In this document: positions 6,596 to 15,815 of the stretch, piece after piece | How the letters are laid out: the number at the start of each line of letters is the position of its first letter | Numbering within the stretch: the stretch's first letter is position 1 | Origin: CAZICM01 sp964537685 | GTDB lineage: Bacteria; Myxococcota_A; Polyangia; Polyangiales; Polyangiaceae | Reading direction: 5' to 3' | Assembly (NCBI GenBank): GCA_964537685.1 | Contig: CAZICM010000046.1 | Coordinates: 1-64,000, forward strand | DNA: 64,000 nt | Translations under genes and position numbers: made by a program | The notes under the pieces: model-generated | Seen by the model: only the letters and a program-made list of their open reading frames with translations | Databases searched by the model: none | What the model was told of the DNA's origin: nothing

Positions 6596-8944
6596 TCAGT
6601 CAGCCGAGAATGCCCCCGCAAGCAAGAGCTCGTGGTTAAGCTCCCGCTTACCCTTGGGGGTGATCGTCACCTTTTCAATCTCGCCGTTGGTAAAGGGATA
6701 GGTCGGGTTTAACGCTGCGTATTTCTTGCTGACGGAATCGGCGCTGTCATACCCCACGCAAAGACCATCGCCTGCAAGCGTGAATTTTCCGCTTTGGGTC
6801 TTCATCTCTCCACTCGCGACCACCGTGCTGTTCACGGAAAGCCGGGCTTCTCCCAGGGACTCGCCGTATTCGCCCTTTCGCTTCCTGTCGAATTCCACGA
6901 GGAAGGTGTATTTCCCAGGCGCAAGCGCTTCCGAGGCAAAGGTCTGCTCCTCGATTCCAAGGAAGTTGTACACATAGAATACCTTCATGTCCTGAATGAA
7001 CAATGTGTGGCCGCCAAAGCGTGAACCATGGGCAAAGATGACCCCAGAGCAGCCGGCCTTGATCTCGACGTTGGCTTGGATGCTGTAGGAACAACCGCGA
7101 ATATTGACCGCCACAGCCTCCGGTACGGGGGCCGCGCCGGGATAATAGTCATAGTAGGGGCGGGGGGCCTCCTCGGTCGGCCGCTCTACGCCGAGCTGCT
7201 GCACCGCGCTGCGATCGTCGAGCGGTAGAACCAGGTTCTTCTTCGCTTCCTGAAACCAGGCCGCGATAAGCTGCCGGAGTTTTTCGGGGTGCGCATTCGC
7301 CAAATTCACCGACTCGGAGCGATCTCTATCTACGTGGTAAAGCTCCCATTCATCCTCATCAAAATGGCCTTTTCCGCTGATAGGAGCGTGAAGAGATACG
7401 GCTTTCCAACCATTCTCCCAGAGGGCCCGCGTCCCGAGCATGGCATAGTACTGGCGCAGTTTCTTGGTCGGCGCGTCGGGTTCCGCGTCCCAGGTGTAAC
7501 ACATCGAAACGCCGGAAAGCGGGTATTGCTTCACACCCTTGTATACCTCGGGCATCTCCAATCCGCATGCCTCGAGAATGGTCGGGACAATATCCGTGCA
7601 ATGATGATATTGATGGCGGACGCCCCTTTGGGTAATGCGCTTGGGCCATGACATCACAAGCGGGTCGCAGGTGCCGCCCGCATATTCCGAGTAGCGCTTA
7701 AACATCTTAAAAGGCGTTGATGTCGCCGCGGCCCAGCCGGTCGGGTAGTGCTCATAGGTATCTGGACCGCCGAGCTTGTCCAAACCGCCGATGTCATCGA
7801 CCGTCTTCAGGTTTTCCTCGGTGGTATCGGGATACCCGTTGAAGAACTTGTTCTCGTTGACCGAACCGTAGGGACTACCCTCACCCGATGCGCCGTTGTC
7901 GGCTGCATAGATGATCAGCGTATTCTCAAGCTGGCCCGTCTTCTCGAGATGCTCAACAATGCGGCCAATCTGCTCATCGGTGTAGGTGGAGAATGCCGCA
8001 TAGACCTCCATAAACTTTGCAAACAGTGCCTTTTCTTCATCGCCGAGCTGATTCCACGGGCGCACGGCATCGCCGTCAACGGCCACCCCTTCCGGCAAAG
8101 GATTGAGCTCGGTAAGCTTGGTCCCCTCCGGGAGAATGCCCCGCCTAATCATCTCCGGCAATACCTGCTCACGGTAGACTTCATACCCTTCGTTAAACAT
8201 GCCCTCATATTCGTATTTCTGTACGGCGCCTTCGGGAATTTGATGCGGGGCATGGTTGGCTCCTGGGCAAAACCACATATACCACGGCTTCGATGGATTG
8301 CTCGCCTTCTGATCCTTGATCATCTGTATCGCTTGATCGGCCAGATCCTTCGAAAGATGATAGCCCTCCACATGGGGTTGCTCTACCGGGTGATTGTCGG
8401 CGATCAAATCGGGGAAGAATTGGTTGGTCTCGCCGCCGATAAAGCCATAAAAGCGGTCAAAGCCCTTGGCGAGCGGCCATTGCTTCTTGGTCGAGCCCAG
8501 CGCCACATCGGTTTCGGGAACGTTGTGGTTCTTGCCCACCCAGAAGGTGCTCCAGCCGGCATCCTGGAGAATTTGCGCAATCGTGGCGCACTCGTCCGGA
8601 ATCCTCGCATGCTGGCCGGGGAAGCCATTGGCTCCTTCCGTGATGCTGGCATTGCCATTGAGATGATGGTTTCTGCCGGTCAAAAGCATGCCCCTGGTCG
8701 GTGAACAAAGCGCCGCCGTGTGCCATTGGGTGTAGATCAACCCGTTTTCGGCGAGCTTTGAAAGGGTTGGCATCTTGATTTTGCCGCCGAAGGGCTCCCA
8801 TGCGGCAAGACCCGTATCGTCAAAAAGCACAAACAGGACATTGGGCGCCCCCTTGGGTGCCTTGGGAGCTAGATACGGCTCCCAATCGGGCGTCGAGTCA
8901 CGGACATCGAGCCGAATGATACCATTAAACGTCTTCTTTGCCAT
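6596..8944 (-). CDS. Arylsulfatase (Cys-type, formylglycine-dependent)
   Basis: A 782-residue sulfatase that hydrolyses sulfate esters. The metal-site start is seen in NVLFVLFDDTG (Asp42, Asp43). The signature CSPTRGMLLTGR begins at Cys80, the residue converted to formylglycine. A second metal segment is IIYAADNGASGEGSPYG. The C-terminal 200 residues form a strand-rich accessory domain, making it longer than minimal sulfatases of about 500 residues. There is no signal peptide, so the enzyme is probably cytoplasmic. AGGAG sits 9 bases before the ATG. It lies 20 bases downstream of its likely maturase and should be cotranscribed with it. The substrate is unknown. Confidence 0.93.
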   Translation of the reverse strand: MAKKTFNGIIRLDVRDSTPDWEPYLAPKAPKGAPNVLFVLFDDTGLAAWEPFGGKIKMPTLSKLAENGLIYTQWHTAALCSPTRGMLLTGRNHHLNGNASITEGANGFPGQHARIPDECATIAQILQDAGWSTFWVGKNHNVPETDVALGSTKKQWPLAKGFDRFYGFIGGETNQFFPDLIADNHPVEQPHVEGYHLSKDLADQAIQMIKDQKASNPSKPWYMWFCPGANHAPHQIPEGAVQKYEYEGMFNEGYEVYREQVLPEMIRRGILPEGTKLTELNPLPEGVAVDGDAVRPWNQLGDEEKALFAKFMEVYAAFSTYTDEQIGRIVEHLEKTGQLENTLIIYAADNGASGEGSPYGSVNENKFFNGYPDTTEENLKTVDDIGGLDKLGGPDTYEHYPTGWAAATSTPFKMFKRYSEYAGGTCDPLVMSWPKRITQRGVRHQYHHCTDIVPTILEACGLEMPEVYKGVKQYPLSGVSMCYTWDAEPDAPTKKLRQYYAMLGTRALWENGWKAVSLHAPISGKGHFDEDEWELYHVDRDRSESVNLANAHPEKLRQLIAAWFQEAKKNLVLPLDDRSAVQQLGVERPTEEAPRPYYDYYPGAAPVPEAVAVNIRGCSYSIQANVEIKAGCSGVIFAHGSRFGGHTLFIQDMKVFYVYNFLGIEEQTFASEALAPGKYTFLVEFDRKRKGEYGESLGEARLSVNSTVVASGEMKTQSGKFTLAGDGLCVGYDSADSVSKKYAALNPTYPFTNGEIEKVTITPKGKRELNHELLLAGAFSAD

Positions 8945-8964
8945 TCTCTATTCTCCTATTCTCG

Positions 8965-10209
8965 TTACAATGCGTTCGATTGCATAATTTCGTCCGCGAA
9001 TCGGCCACGGCGGATTAAACCCGCCATGCGCTTCATCGCGGGCGCGATATGCGTGAAAAAAGCCTTGTAGCCGGCGCATAGGTAGTTCAGCCCTTCTTCG
9101 CCGTCGGGGGTTTGGATAAAGCGGTTGCGCGGACATTCGCCATAGCAGGCAAATAGGACGGGACAGGTCTTGCAGTACTTCGGGAGCGTATCGAATTTGC
9201 TCCGCCCAAAGCGCTGCTGTTTCTCGGACGCAACCAATGCTCCCAGCGTTGTATCCTTGATATTCCCGAGCAGATGGTCCGGTTCGACATAGTGATCGCA
9301 GGAATACACGTCGCCATTGTGCTCCATCGCGAGAGCGCGGCCGCATGTGGGGGAAACAATACAGGCATTATGTTGCCCTAGGAAGCTCCCGAGCGCGACA
9401 TCAAAGGTGATGACATACACCTTGCCTACATCGGTCTTGATCCATTCATCGAAGATGCCGATAAGAAACTGGCCAAATTGCTCGGCGCCGACGGTGCGTC
9501 CGGTCACCAAGCTCCCTTCCTGTTTGTAAAGCGGCCTATCCTTGCCTTTTAGACCCCCCCAGCCCCGGTTGGCCAGGTTAATGGTCTGCTCGGTGGCGCG
9601 CTCGACAATGGGGATAAGCTGGATATAATTGGCCTCCAGCTCATCGCGAAAGAAACGGTATACTTCGAGCGGATGATCGGCGTTTTTGGCGTGAATGGTG
9701 CACAGAATATTAACATCGACACCGTGGGCCTTTAGGCAGTTATAACCTCGGATCACATCGTCGAAGCTGCCATTGCCCTTTTTGTCGATACGATAGGCAT
9801 CATGCAGCTCGCGCGGGCCGTCGATGCTTAAGCCAACCAGGAATTTATGCTGCTTGAAAAACGCCGCCCATTCATCGTCGATCAGCGTGCCATTGGTCTG
9901 AATGGTGTGCAGGATGGTCCTGTGATGGGGTTTACGATACTGATTGGCGAGCGCAACCGAACGTTTATAGAAATCCAGCCCCCGCAGCATGGGCTCGCCT
10001 CCCTGCCAAGCGATCTCGACCTGCGGGCCGGGTGACGACGCCAAAAGCTGAGCGATATAGGCTTCGAGCGTCGCATCGCTCATCAGCGGACTCTCACGCT
10101 CGCCGTACAGATTTTCCTTCGAGAGAAAGAAGCAATACTGGCATCCCAGGTTACACGCCGCGCCCGCGGGCTTGGCGAGAAGATGATAGGGGGCAATCAG
10201 GGGCTGCAT
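8965..10209 (-). CDS. Anaerobic sulfatase-maturating enzyme (radical SAM/SPASM)
   Basis: A radical-SAM enzyme that oxidises the sulfatase active-site Cys (or Ser) to formylglycine. The cluster motif CNLGCQYC is at residues 19-26, with a Cys-rich SPASM region near the C-terminus (CGRALAMEHNGDVYSCD, CKTCPVLFACYGECPRNRF) for two auxiliary 4Fe-4S clusters. Length (about 414) is normal. ATG 10209 is preferred because GGATAGG lies about 8 bases upstream; GTG at 10218 is the alternative. It is the first gene of an operon with the Cys-type sulfatase and diverges from an AraC-family gene, so it provides oxygen-independent maturation for its neighbour. Confidence 0.93.
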   Translation of the reverse strand: MQPLIAPYHLLAKPAGAACNLGCQYCFFLSKENLYGERESPLMSDATLEAYIAQLLASSPGPQVEIAWQGGEPMLRGLDFYKRSVALANQYRKPHHRTILHTIQTNGTLIDDEWAAFFKQHKFLVGLSIDGPRELHDAYRIDKKGNGSFDDVIRGYNCLKAHGVDVNILCTIHAKNADHPLEVYRFFRDELEANYIQLIPIVERATEQTINLANRGWGGLKGKDRPLYKQEGSLVTGRTVGAEQFGQFLIGIFDEWIKTDVGKVYVITFDVALGSFLGQHNACIVSPTCGRALAMEHNGDVYSCDHYVEPDHLLGNIKDTTLGALVASEKQQRFGRSKFDTLPKYCKTCPVLFACYGECPRNRFIQTPDGEEGLNYLCAGYKAFFTHIAPAMKRMAGLIRRGRFADEIMQSNAL

Positions 10210-10220
10210 AAAAGGCACCT

Positions 10221-10265
10221 ATCCGGCTCGGAACTTCCCTCAATTCGGCTCGTCATGAGCCGAAT
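10221..10265. promoter_or_regulatory. Candidate operator between sulfatase operon and AraC gene
   Basis: A perfect 9-bp inverted repeat, ATTCGGCTC-gtcat-GAGCCGAAT, occupies 10243-10265. A related half-site, ATCCGGCTCG at 10221-10230, lies 22 bases before ATTCGGCTCG (10243-10252), i.e. two helical turns. AraC-family activators often use direct repeats with about this spacing. The site is 12-56 bases upstream of the maturase ATG in the 225-base divergent gap. The regulator-site link is inferred. Confidence 0.5.
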
Positions 10266-10434
10266 GCGCCCTATGTATGCCGCTCCCCGCCGGATGGCGA
10301 TCCGCTTTGCGACATGCTGGCTATACGGTTTCCGACAGCGGGCCCCGCAAGGGACTCGACACAAAAAAATACCCCAGCGGCATTTTGTTCTTCTCCAGGC
10401 CAAGAGAAAGCGTCTATCATAACCTCTACTTCAC

Positions 10435-11445
10435 ATGTCTCCGCTTGATCCACTGCCCGCAGCGCACACGATCCAGCTCACCGAGCCCGATCTTGCGCGG
10501 GAGATGTTCAGCCGTCTCTATTCCGCGACAAGTATTGACATACATCGCGACGCCGAGCGTCAATTCGCCTGGGTATGGACATTGCGGCCAAACGGGCCTA
10601 TTACAGTCATCCAAGGCCATGCCCGCCTGGGGTTTGCGTCGGTTGGGGGTGAAATTCCCTATTATGTGCTTGCCTTGGTGCAAGAAGGAACCCTCGATTT
10701 GAGCTCCTCCAAGAACCAGACGAGGGTGATTTGCGGCCAGAGCGCGGCCTTGATCAATGCCAATACGGAGGCATTGGCATTCACCCCGATGGGGACCAAG
10801 ACCTTAAACATTCGCATTGACCCATTGGCATTAATGTCCCATGCTTCCGCCCTGGCTGGCACACCGGTAAGCACGCTACCGACCTTTCATGTCCCTCTCG
10901 ATTTACGCCATGGCAGCGGTGCGGACATTTTGCGGCTTGCCCAGCTTCTCAGGGATGCGATGGAGCGGCCGGATACGCCGATGGGCTCGCCGCATGTGGT
11001 GGCCCATCTTCGAGAAGCGCTGATTGGAACGCTTCTCCTGGGGCAAGAAAACACCCTGCGTCCCCTGCTTCAGAAGCCGCCTCCGGTGACCAACACACGG
11101 GCGATCAAGCATGTGGAGGAGATTCTGGCGGCGCGGGCGCCCGAACCTATTTCGATGACGGAGATAGCGGCGCAAACGGGAATTGGCCTGCGTTCGCTGG
11201 AGCGTTCCTACAAGGCGGCCCGGGGCGGGACGTTGCGCACATTTTTAAGGGAACGGCGGCTCGAGCTTGCCCATCAGCGGCTTTGCGCGGCGACGCCTGG
11301 GATGACGGTTGCGCAAGTCTTATATGCCTCCGGGTTTAGCCGGCCAGGGGAATTTAGCCAAGCTTATCAGCGGCGATTCGGCGTTGCTCCATCGGAGACG
11401 CTGCGCCGGGCGCTTGGGCAGGGCAGGCGCAAAGGCAAACGGTAG
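10435..11445 (+). CDS. AraC-family transcriptional regulator
   Basis: A 336-residue DNA-binding regulator. The N-terminal 200 residues look like the cupin-like AraC-binding domain (VQEGTLDLSSSKNQTRVICG). The C-terminal 110 residues carry the two helix-turn-helix motifs of the family: ISMTEIAAQTGIGLRSLERS and TVAQVLYASGFSRPGEFSQA, ending with RRFGVAPSETLRRA. It is transcribed away from the maturase-sulfatase operon across a gap holding a palindromic site, so it is the likely regulator of that operon. The inducer is not known; a sulfated compound is a guess. No strong Shine-Dalgarno precedes the ATG. Confidence 0.9.
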   Translation: MSPLDPLPAAHTIQLTEPDLAREMFSRLYSATSIDIHRDAERQFAWVWTLRPNGPITVIQGHARLGFASVGGEIPYYVLALVQEGTLDLSSSKNQTRVICGQSAALINANTEALAFTPMGTKTLNIRIDPLALMSHASALAGTPVSTLPTFHVPLDLRHGSGADILRLAQLLRDAMERPDTPMGSPHVVAHLREALIGTLLLGQENTLRPLLQKPPPVTNTRAIKHVEEILAARAPEPISMTEIAAQTGIGLRSLERSYKAARGGTLRTFLRERRLELAHQRLCAATPGMTVAQVLYASGFSRPGEFSQAYQRRFGVAPSETLRRALGQGRRKGKR

Positions 11446-11516
11446 CGGTGAGGCGGGAAAGGTGGGGGAGTGAATGGCACCGTTGGCATCAGAACGTTGC
11501 CGCACTCAAAAACTTC

Positions 11517-13529
11517 TCAATTCGGAACCAGGCACATATAGCTCGCGCCGTTATCATTCGTATCGCACAAAGCTCCCGTCTCACAACAATCCATCAGCGG
11601 ATCGCAGGCTTGACCTATCGTCAAAATATCGGAACAGGCAGGCGGTCCTCCACCTACGCCACCTCCTCCTCCCGAGCCTCCGCCGCCGCCCGCGCCGTCG
11701 TTGATGTCCAGCGTCCAATAGGCCCGGTGATTGTTCTCCGCCAGCCCCTGGAACGGTACCCGAAACGCGGGATAACTCGCGTCCTGACCCGCTTTGGCCT
11801 TCTCCAGGTCTATCGCCGCTACCCAAATCTGCTGCGTTCCTTCTCCAAGCACGACCCCATACTCCCGCTTGGTGTTAAACGCTATCCAGTTGTAATCCCC
11901 AGGCGGCGCCCATGTCGGTTGGCTGTTCTGATATTGTCCGTCCGTTGTCATGTTTGATGTGATCCGGTTCGCTTTGAGAAGCTCGATGGGCTGTCCTCCT
12001 CCCGCAGGTACCAGGAAGAGCTGGGCCGTGTTGTCGCCATGACCGCCTTTGCCCGTTGAATAGGCAACCCATCCCGCATCCGGCGAGAAAATCGGAAAGA
12101 GATTGGATTGGCCAGCAGGTGGGGGCAATAACACCGATGGCTGCCCAAAATTGGTCCCCTGCGTCACCGGGATCATCGCCAGTGATGATCCTCCGGGGGA
12201 ATCGCCATTGCCTGTCGCAAAAACGACCTGATCCCCCATCGGCGACCAATCAGGATGCGTGCCTTCTAATGCACCCGTTGGAACATCCTGGATATAGGCT
12301 CCCGTTGTCCGGTCCACCACCCACATCTTTCCCTTCCACGCCGCAATGACATATTTGTTATCCGGTGAGATCGTCGCAAATCCATGACCTCCTGTATTCG
12401 CCACTTTCTTGACCAGCGGATCGGGCGGCGGATCTTTGGTCACACCCATAATCCACAGGCTTTGGCCGCTGTCGGCGCTGACGGGAGCCGCCATGAACTG
12501 GCCGTCTCTCGAGACCACATGGCAGGCTACGCATTTGACCGAATCGCCGTCGGGATAGGTTGTCGCGGGTTTGCCAACGATATAATCCTCGGGATTTTGC
12601 TTGGAAATCTTGCCGCGCCGCACTCCGGCAGAGGTCGTCGACCAATAGAAAATGGCGCCCTTTACGTCCTGCTTGGAGAAGCCGATTTCAATGGGATTGG
12701 AGCGATGGATGACCGCGGGGTTCTTGCTTGCATCCAGGCCATCCACGGTGAGGGTCGCGGTCATGCCGGCATTTGAGCCCGCGATATAGTTCCATGCTAC
12801 TTCATTGACCTCCCAGCATCCCGCAGGAGGATTTTTACCTGCGCATAGCCCATGTGCGCCGTCGGTGTATACGGTGACTTCGGAGCTGGGGCCTTTGAAA
12901 ATCAAGCGGAATTGGGTCCAGCCCAAGGTTCTCCATTGAAAGAGCGTTCGATAGATGTTGCGGGGGAAACGGGTCTGGTCGCTAGGATAGACAATGAGGG
13001 GGGATTTTGCATCCATAACAGGCATACCACCCCAAGAGCCTGGGTCGCTGGGCATGCCGATGGTGACATTGAGGGTGAAGGTGACGGTTGTGGTTGAGGT
13101 GACGCAGCCATCTCCGGCTTCGATGGTGACGATTCCGCCCGCGGAGGCATTGGGGGCAAGTACGCCTGCCATGATATCGCCGGGAGGTGTATCATCGGGG
13201 CGGGTGGCTTTCCAAGTGAGCTTGCTTCCATCGATGGGTTCGGAGTGTCCGTCGCTGAAGGTACCCGTGGCGGTGAAGGTGATGGGGGAAGCGGGACCGC
13301 CATCGAGGGTGACGCTGGAATTAGCGGGGGAGAGGGCGATAGAGGAGAGGCCGTTGATACAGGCCATTTGGCCGCCGCCTCCGGCGCCGCCTGTATTGTT
13401 GCCTCCGGTGCTGGTGCTGCCGGACGAGGTCGAACTGCCCGTTGTATTGCCTTCGGTATCGCCGGAGCACGAGCAACCGGCGGCCGTCGCTGAAAGAACA
13501 AGGATCGCCGCAAGAATCATCGATCGCAT
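11517..13529 (-). CDS. TolB-like propeller lipoprotein with single CxxCH motif
   Basis: About 670 residues. ATG 13529 is chosen because GGAGG lies 8 bases upstream and a lipoprotein signal (LVLSATAAGC) follows; the frame stays open further upstream but overlaps the divergent gene. After a Ser/Thr/Gly linker comes an Ig-like region (SIALSPANSSVTLDGGPAS), then a CVACH haem-type motif (residues 333-337), then propeller repeats of TolB type (FATISPDNKYVIAAWKG, FPIFSPDAGWVAYSTGKGG). A Gly-rich stretch leads to a Cys-rich tail with DCCETGALCD. It is likely exposed at the cell surface. Covalent haem is suggested by one motif only and the function is unknown. Confidence 0.72.
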   Translation of the reverse strand: MRSMILAAILVLSATAAGCSCSGDTEGNTTGSSTSSGSTSTGGNNTGGAGGGGQMACINGLSSIALSPANSSVTLDGGPASPITFTATGTFSDGHSEPIDGSKLTWKATRPDDTPPGDIMAGVLAPNASAGGIVTIEAGDGCVTSTTTVTFTLNVTIGMPSDPGSWGGMPVMDAKSPLIVYPSDQTRFPRNIYRTLFQWRTLGWTQFRLIFKGPSSEVTVYTDGAHGLCAGKNPPAGCWEVNEVAWNYIAGSNAGMTATLTVDGLDASKNPAVIHRSNPIEIGFSKQDVKGAIFYWSTTSAGVRRGKISKQNPEDYIVGKPATTYPDGDSVKCVACHVVSRDGQFMAAPVSADSGQSLWIMGVTKDPPPDPLVKKVANTGGHGFATISPDNKYVIAAWKGKMWVVDRTTGAYIQDVPTGALEGTHPDWSPMGDQVVFATGNGDSPGGSSLAMIPVTQGTNFGQPSVLLPPPAGQSNLFPIFSPDAGWVAYSTGKGGHGDNTAQLFLVPAGGGQPIELLKANRITSNMTTDGQYQNSQPTWAPPGDYNWIAFNTKREYGVVLGEGTQQIWVAAIDLEKAKAGQDASYPAFRVPFQGLAENNHRAYWTLDINDGAGGGGGSGGGGGVGGGPPACSDILTIGQACDPLMDCCETGALCDTNDNGASYMCLVPN

Positions 13530-13670
13530 GGAAAGCCTCCTTGGCCGGGCGGTCCGCCCGGTTCCTGTCCAGCATATACCAATCGCGGCGGTGTGCTTTG
13601 TTTTTTTAGGGGTAGTCAGCCGTGGCCTGTCCGTGTAAATAAAAGGACAGCAAGATAGGGAGAAGGCAGG

Positions 13671-14600
13671 ATGGCGAAAATTGCAGTGTTGGGTATGGGG
13701 GCGATGGGTTCGCGTATGGCCAAGGCCCTCGTTGAGGCTGGCCACGAAGTGGCTGTTTGGAATATCCTTGCTGAAGCATGCGATCCATTGGTCGCGCTTG
13801 GTGCTAAAGCATTCTCCACGCCTAGGCAGGCCGTCAAAGAATGTGAATTCACCATTGCGATGGTGTGGGATGATGAAGCCTCCAAATATGTGTGGCTCGA
13901 TCGGGAAGTTGGGGCCATGCGTTCCTTGAGCCCCGGATCTGTGGCTCTTGAGTGCGCGACGCTGACCCTGGAGCATGCATCGCTCCTCCGCCGGGAAGCC
14001 AGCGAAAGAGGTATTGAATTTGTCTCTGCTCCCATGTCGGGTTCTTTGCCTGAAGCCGATGCCAAAACATTGATTTTTACCGTTGGAGCCACAAACGAAA
14101 CGTTTAGGAGGATTGAGCCTATCTTATTGGCCATGGGCAAGAAAATCCACCACGCCGGCGGGCCTCTCGACGGGATATCGACGAAGCTGATCATCAACGG
14201 CAAGCTCGCTATCGAATACGCTTTTGCGGCCGAAATGGTGGCGTTGATGCGTATTGGCGGTATGGATACAGAACGAAGGCTCCAGATTGTCGAAACGACG
14301 GCACCGTTCTCGCCGAGAGGCATTCGCGAGGCTCGTTTTATGCTTGAGGGCAACGAATCGGTTCGCGTTAAGATTAACCAACTGGTTAAAGACGGTGAAT
14401 GTCAAATCGCGCAGGCCAGATCGCTTGGTGTGCCATGCCCTCTGCTTGAAGCGGCGGTCGATATTTTCAGAAAAGCGCGTGATCAAGGCTATGGTGACAG
14501 CGACTCGGTGGTGCTGGCCAGGCTGCACGAGCAAGCGGCTCGGACCTCGCACCGATATGTGAATGTATCGGGCCTAACTGTTGCCTCAATGGAGGAATGA
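13671..14600 (+). CDS. NAD(P)-dependent beta-hydroxyacid dehydrogenase family protein
   Basis: A 309-residue cytoplasmic oxidoreductase of the 3-hydroxyisobutyrate dehydrogenase superfamily. The Rossmann motif GMGAMGSRMA begins at residue 8. The substrate motif APMSGSLPEADAKT and the catalytic-lysine helix (GISTKLIINGKLA) are in the expected order. Length is typical. GGGAGAAGG precedes the ATG. The TauE-type exporter gene starts at the base after its stop, so the two form a tight operon. The family includes hydroxyisobutyrate, tartronate-semialdehyde, sulfolactaldehyde and imine reductases; the substrate cannot be told from these motifs. Confidence 0.88.
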   Translation: MAKIAVLGMGAMGSRMAKALVEAGHEVAVWNILAEACDPLVALGAKAFSTPRQAVKECEFTIAMVWDDEASKYVWLDREVGAMRSLSPGSVALECATLTLEHASLLRREASERGIEFVSAPMSGSLPEADAKTLIFTVGATNETFRRIEPILLAMGKKIHHAGGPLDGISTKLIINGKLAIEYAFAAEMVALMRIGGMDTERRLQIVETTAPFSPRGIREARFMLEGNESVRVKINQLVKDGECQIAQARSLGVPCPLLEAAVDIFRKARDQGYGDSDSVVLARLHEQAARTSHRYVNVSGLTVASMEE

Positions 14601-15386
14601 ATGTTATTCGCAGTATTCGTCGGAGTCGGCGTATTTGCCGGCATCCTCTCGGCGATGCTTGGGATAGGCGGAGGGCAAGTGTTGGTCCCCTGTCTTCTTG
14701 TGGCATTGGGCACTTCCGTTCCAGGCGACTATTTAATGAAGACCGTGCTGGCCACGTCTTTGGCCACCATACCCTTCACAGGAGGCTTTGCCGCCTACCA
14801 GCAATACCGGGCGGGCAATGTTGACTTCTCCAAGGTTAGAAAACTAGCGGTAGGCGTTATTGTAGGCGCTTTGGCTGGTGGTCTGGCCGCCCCCTTTGTC
14901 CGCGCGAGCATACTCAAAGGGTTATTTGTCGCGTTCGCCTTTTATATTGGCCTGCAGATGCTTGTTGGCCGTCATCCAAAATTCAAATCCAGCTTCAATG
15001 CGCGCTCGGCGACGGTGGCTGGAACAATCACGGGGGCTTTTTCTTCGTGGATAGGCATTGGCGGTGGTGCCATTGTCGTTCCCTACCTGCTTGCTGTGGG
15101 GACCGAAGTTAAGAAAGCAACAGGCATTTCCTCCGCGGTTGGCGTGGTTGTCGCTGCCTCCGCCTCCGCCGGCTACGCATGGGCCGCCCACTTGCAGGAT
15201 ATTTCGCTGCCCAACCAATGGGGTTTTATCCATGGCCCCGCCTTCGCCGGAATCGTCACCGGTTCGGTGTTTGGTGTGCTCATTGGAATGCGTCTCGCGA
15301 AGATCGCTCCTGCCCCTGTGATCAAGAGACTATTTGCGATTACGCTGCTGGCGGCGGGTGCCAAAATGCTGTCTAGCTTTTTCTAA
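14601..15386 (+). CDS. TauE/SafE-family membrane transporter
   Basis: A 261-residue integral membrane protein with about eight hydrophobic segments and the duplicated family motif: GILSAMLGIGGGQVLVPCLL near the N-terminus and GAFSSWIGIGGGAIVVPYLL in the second half. Members export sulfite, sulfonates or other organic anions. Its ATG directly follows the TGA of the dehydrogenase gene, and its Shine-Dalgarno (GGAGG) lies in the end of that gene, which implies coupled expression. The exported compound may be linked to the dehydrogenase, but this is inferred. Confidence 0.9.
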   Translation: MLFAVFVGVGVFAGILSAMLGIGGGQVLVPCLLVALGTSVPGDYLMKTVLATSLATIPFTGGFAAYQQYRAGNVDFSKVRKLAVGVIVGALAGGLAAPFVRASILKGLFVAFAFYIGLQMLVGRHPKFKSSFNARSATVAGTITGAFSSWIGIGGGAIVVPYLLAVGTEVKKATGISSAVGVVVAASASAGYAWAAHLQDISLPNQWGFIHGPAFAGIVTGSVFGVLIGMRLAKIAPAPVIKRLFAITLLAAGAKMLSSFF

Positions 15387-15392
15387 CGCAAA

Positions 15393-15417
15393 CCATCCAT
15401 TCGCGACGAATAGATGG
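15393..15417. terminator. Stem-loop between convergent genes
   Basis: CCATCCATTCG-cga-CGAATAGATGG forms an 11-bp stem with one G-U or mismatched pair and a 3-base loop. It lies in the 42-base gap between the converging TauE-type and VOC genes, where a bidirectional terminator is expected. No T-run follows, so factor-independent function is uncertain. Confidence 0.5.
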
Positions 15418-15428
15418 CCGTGGTGCGT

Positions 15429-15815
15429 CTACTGGCCTGCCGGGGGTTGCCAGAGCTCGACTTTATTTCCCTCAGGATCGATAACCCAGGCAAAGATGCC
15501 ATACTCCGACTCGTCAATTTTATCGAGCACATTGCAGCCTTCTTCACGCAACACGTTCGCGAGGGCCCGCGCGTCTTCGACCCGGTAGTTCACCATAAAT
15601 GAAGCCGTTCCCGGTGCGAAAGTCTCGCCCCCGGAGGAACCGATCGACCAGATCGTTGTTCCAGCGACGGGAGCACCCGTATCGTCGGTCCAGCGGAAAG
15701 CGGCGCCGCCCCATTCCTGAACATCGATGCCCAAGTGGCGCTTGTACCATGCTTGCAATGCCGCCGGGTCTTTAGCCTTAAAGAAAATACCACCGATTCC
15801 AGTAACTCGCTTCAT
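15429..15815 (-). CDS. VOC (glyoxalase/bleomycin resistance) superfamily protein
   Basis: A single-domain VOC protein of about 128 residues. It has the typical start GIGGIFFKAKDPAALQAWY and end FAWVIDPEGNKVELWQP, which supplies the metal-ligand Glu near the C-terminus. ATG 15815 is preferred because GGAG lies 6-8 bases upstream; GTG 15827 would bury that site. It diverges from the LysR-type gene across about 160 bases, so that regulator may control it. The fold is used by glyoxalases, dioxygenases and resistance proteins, and the reaction is not determined. Confidence 0.87.
   Translation of the reverse strand: MKRVTGIGGIFFKAKDPAALQAWYKRHLGIDVQEWGGAAFRWTDDTGAPVAGTTIWSIGSSGGETFAPGTASFMVNYRVEDARALANVLREEGCNVLDKIDESEYGIFAWVIDPEGNKVELWQPPAGQ

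Noticed and set aside
7748..8704. 318-codon plus-strand open frame
   Set aside because: It lies wholly antisense to the sulfatase, whose motifs are clear, and has no recognisable domain.
13530..13976. N-terminal extension of the propeller lipoprotein
   Set aside because: It overlaps the divergent dehydrogenase, while ATG 13529 has GGAGG and a lipoprotein signal directly after it.
13616..14353. 245-codon minus-strand frame
   Set aside because: Antisense to the dehydrogenase; no family features.
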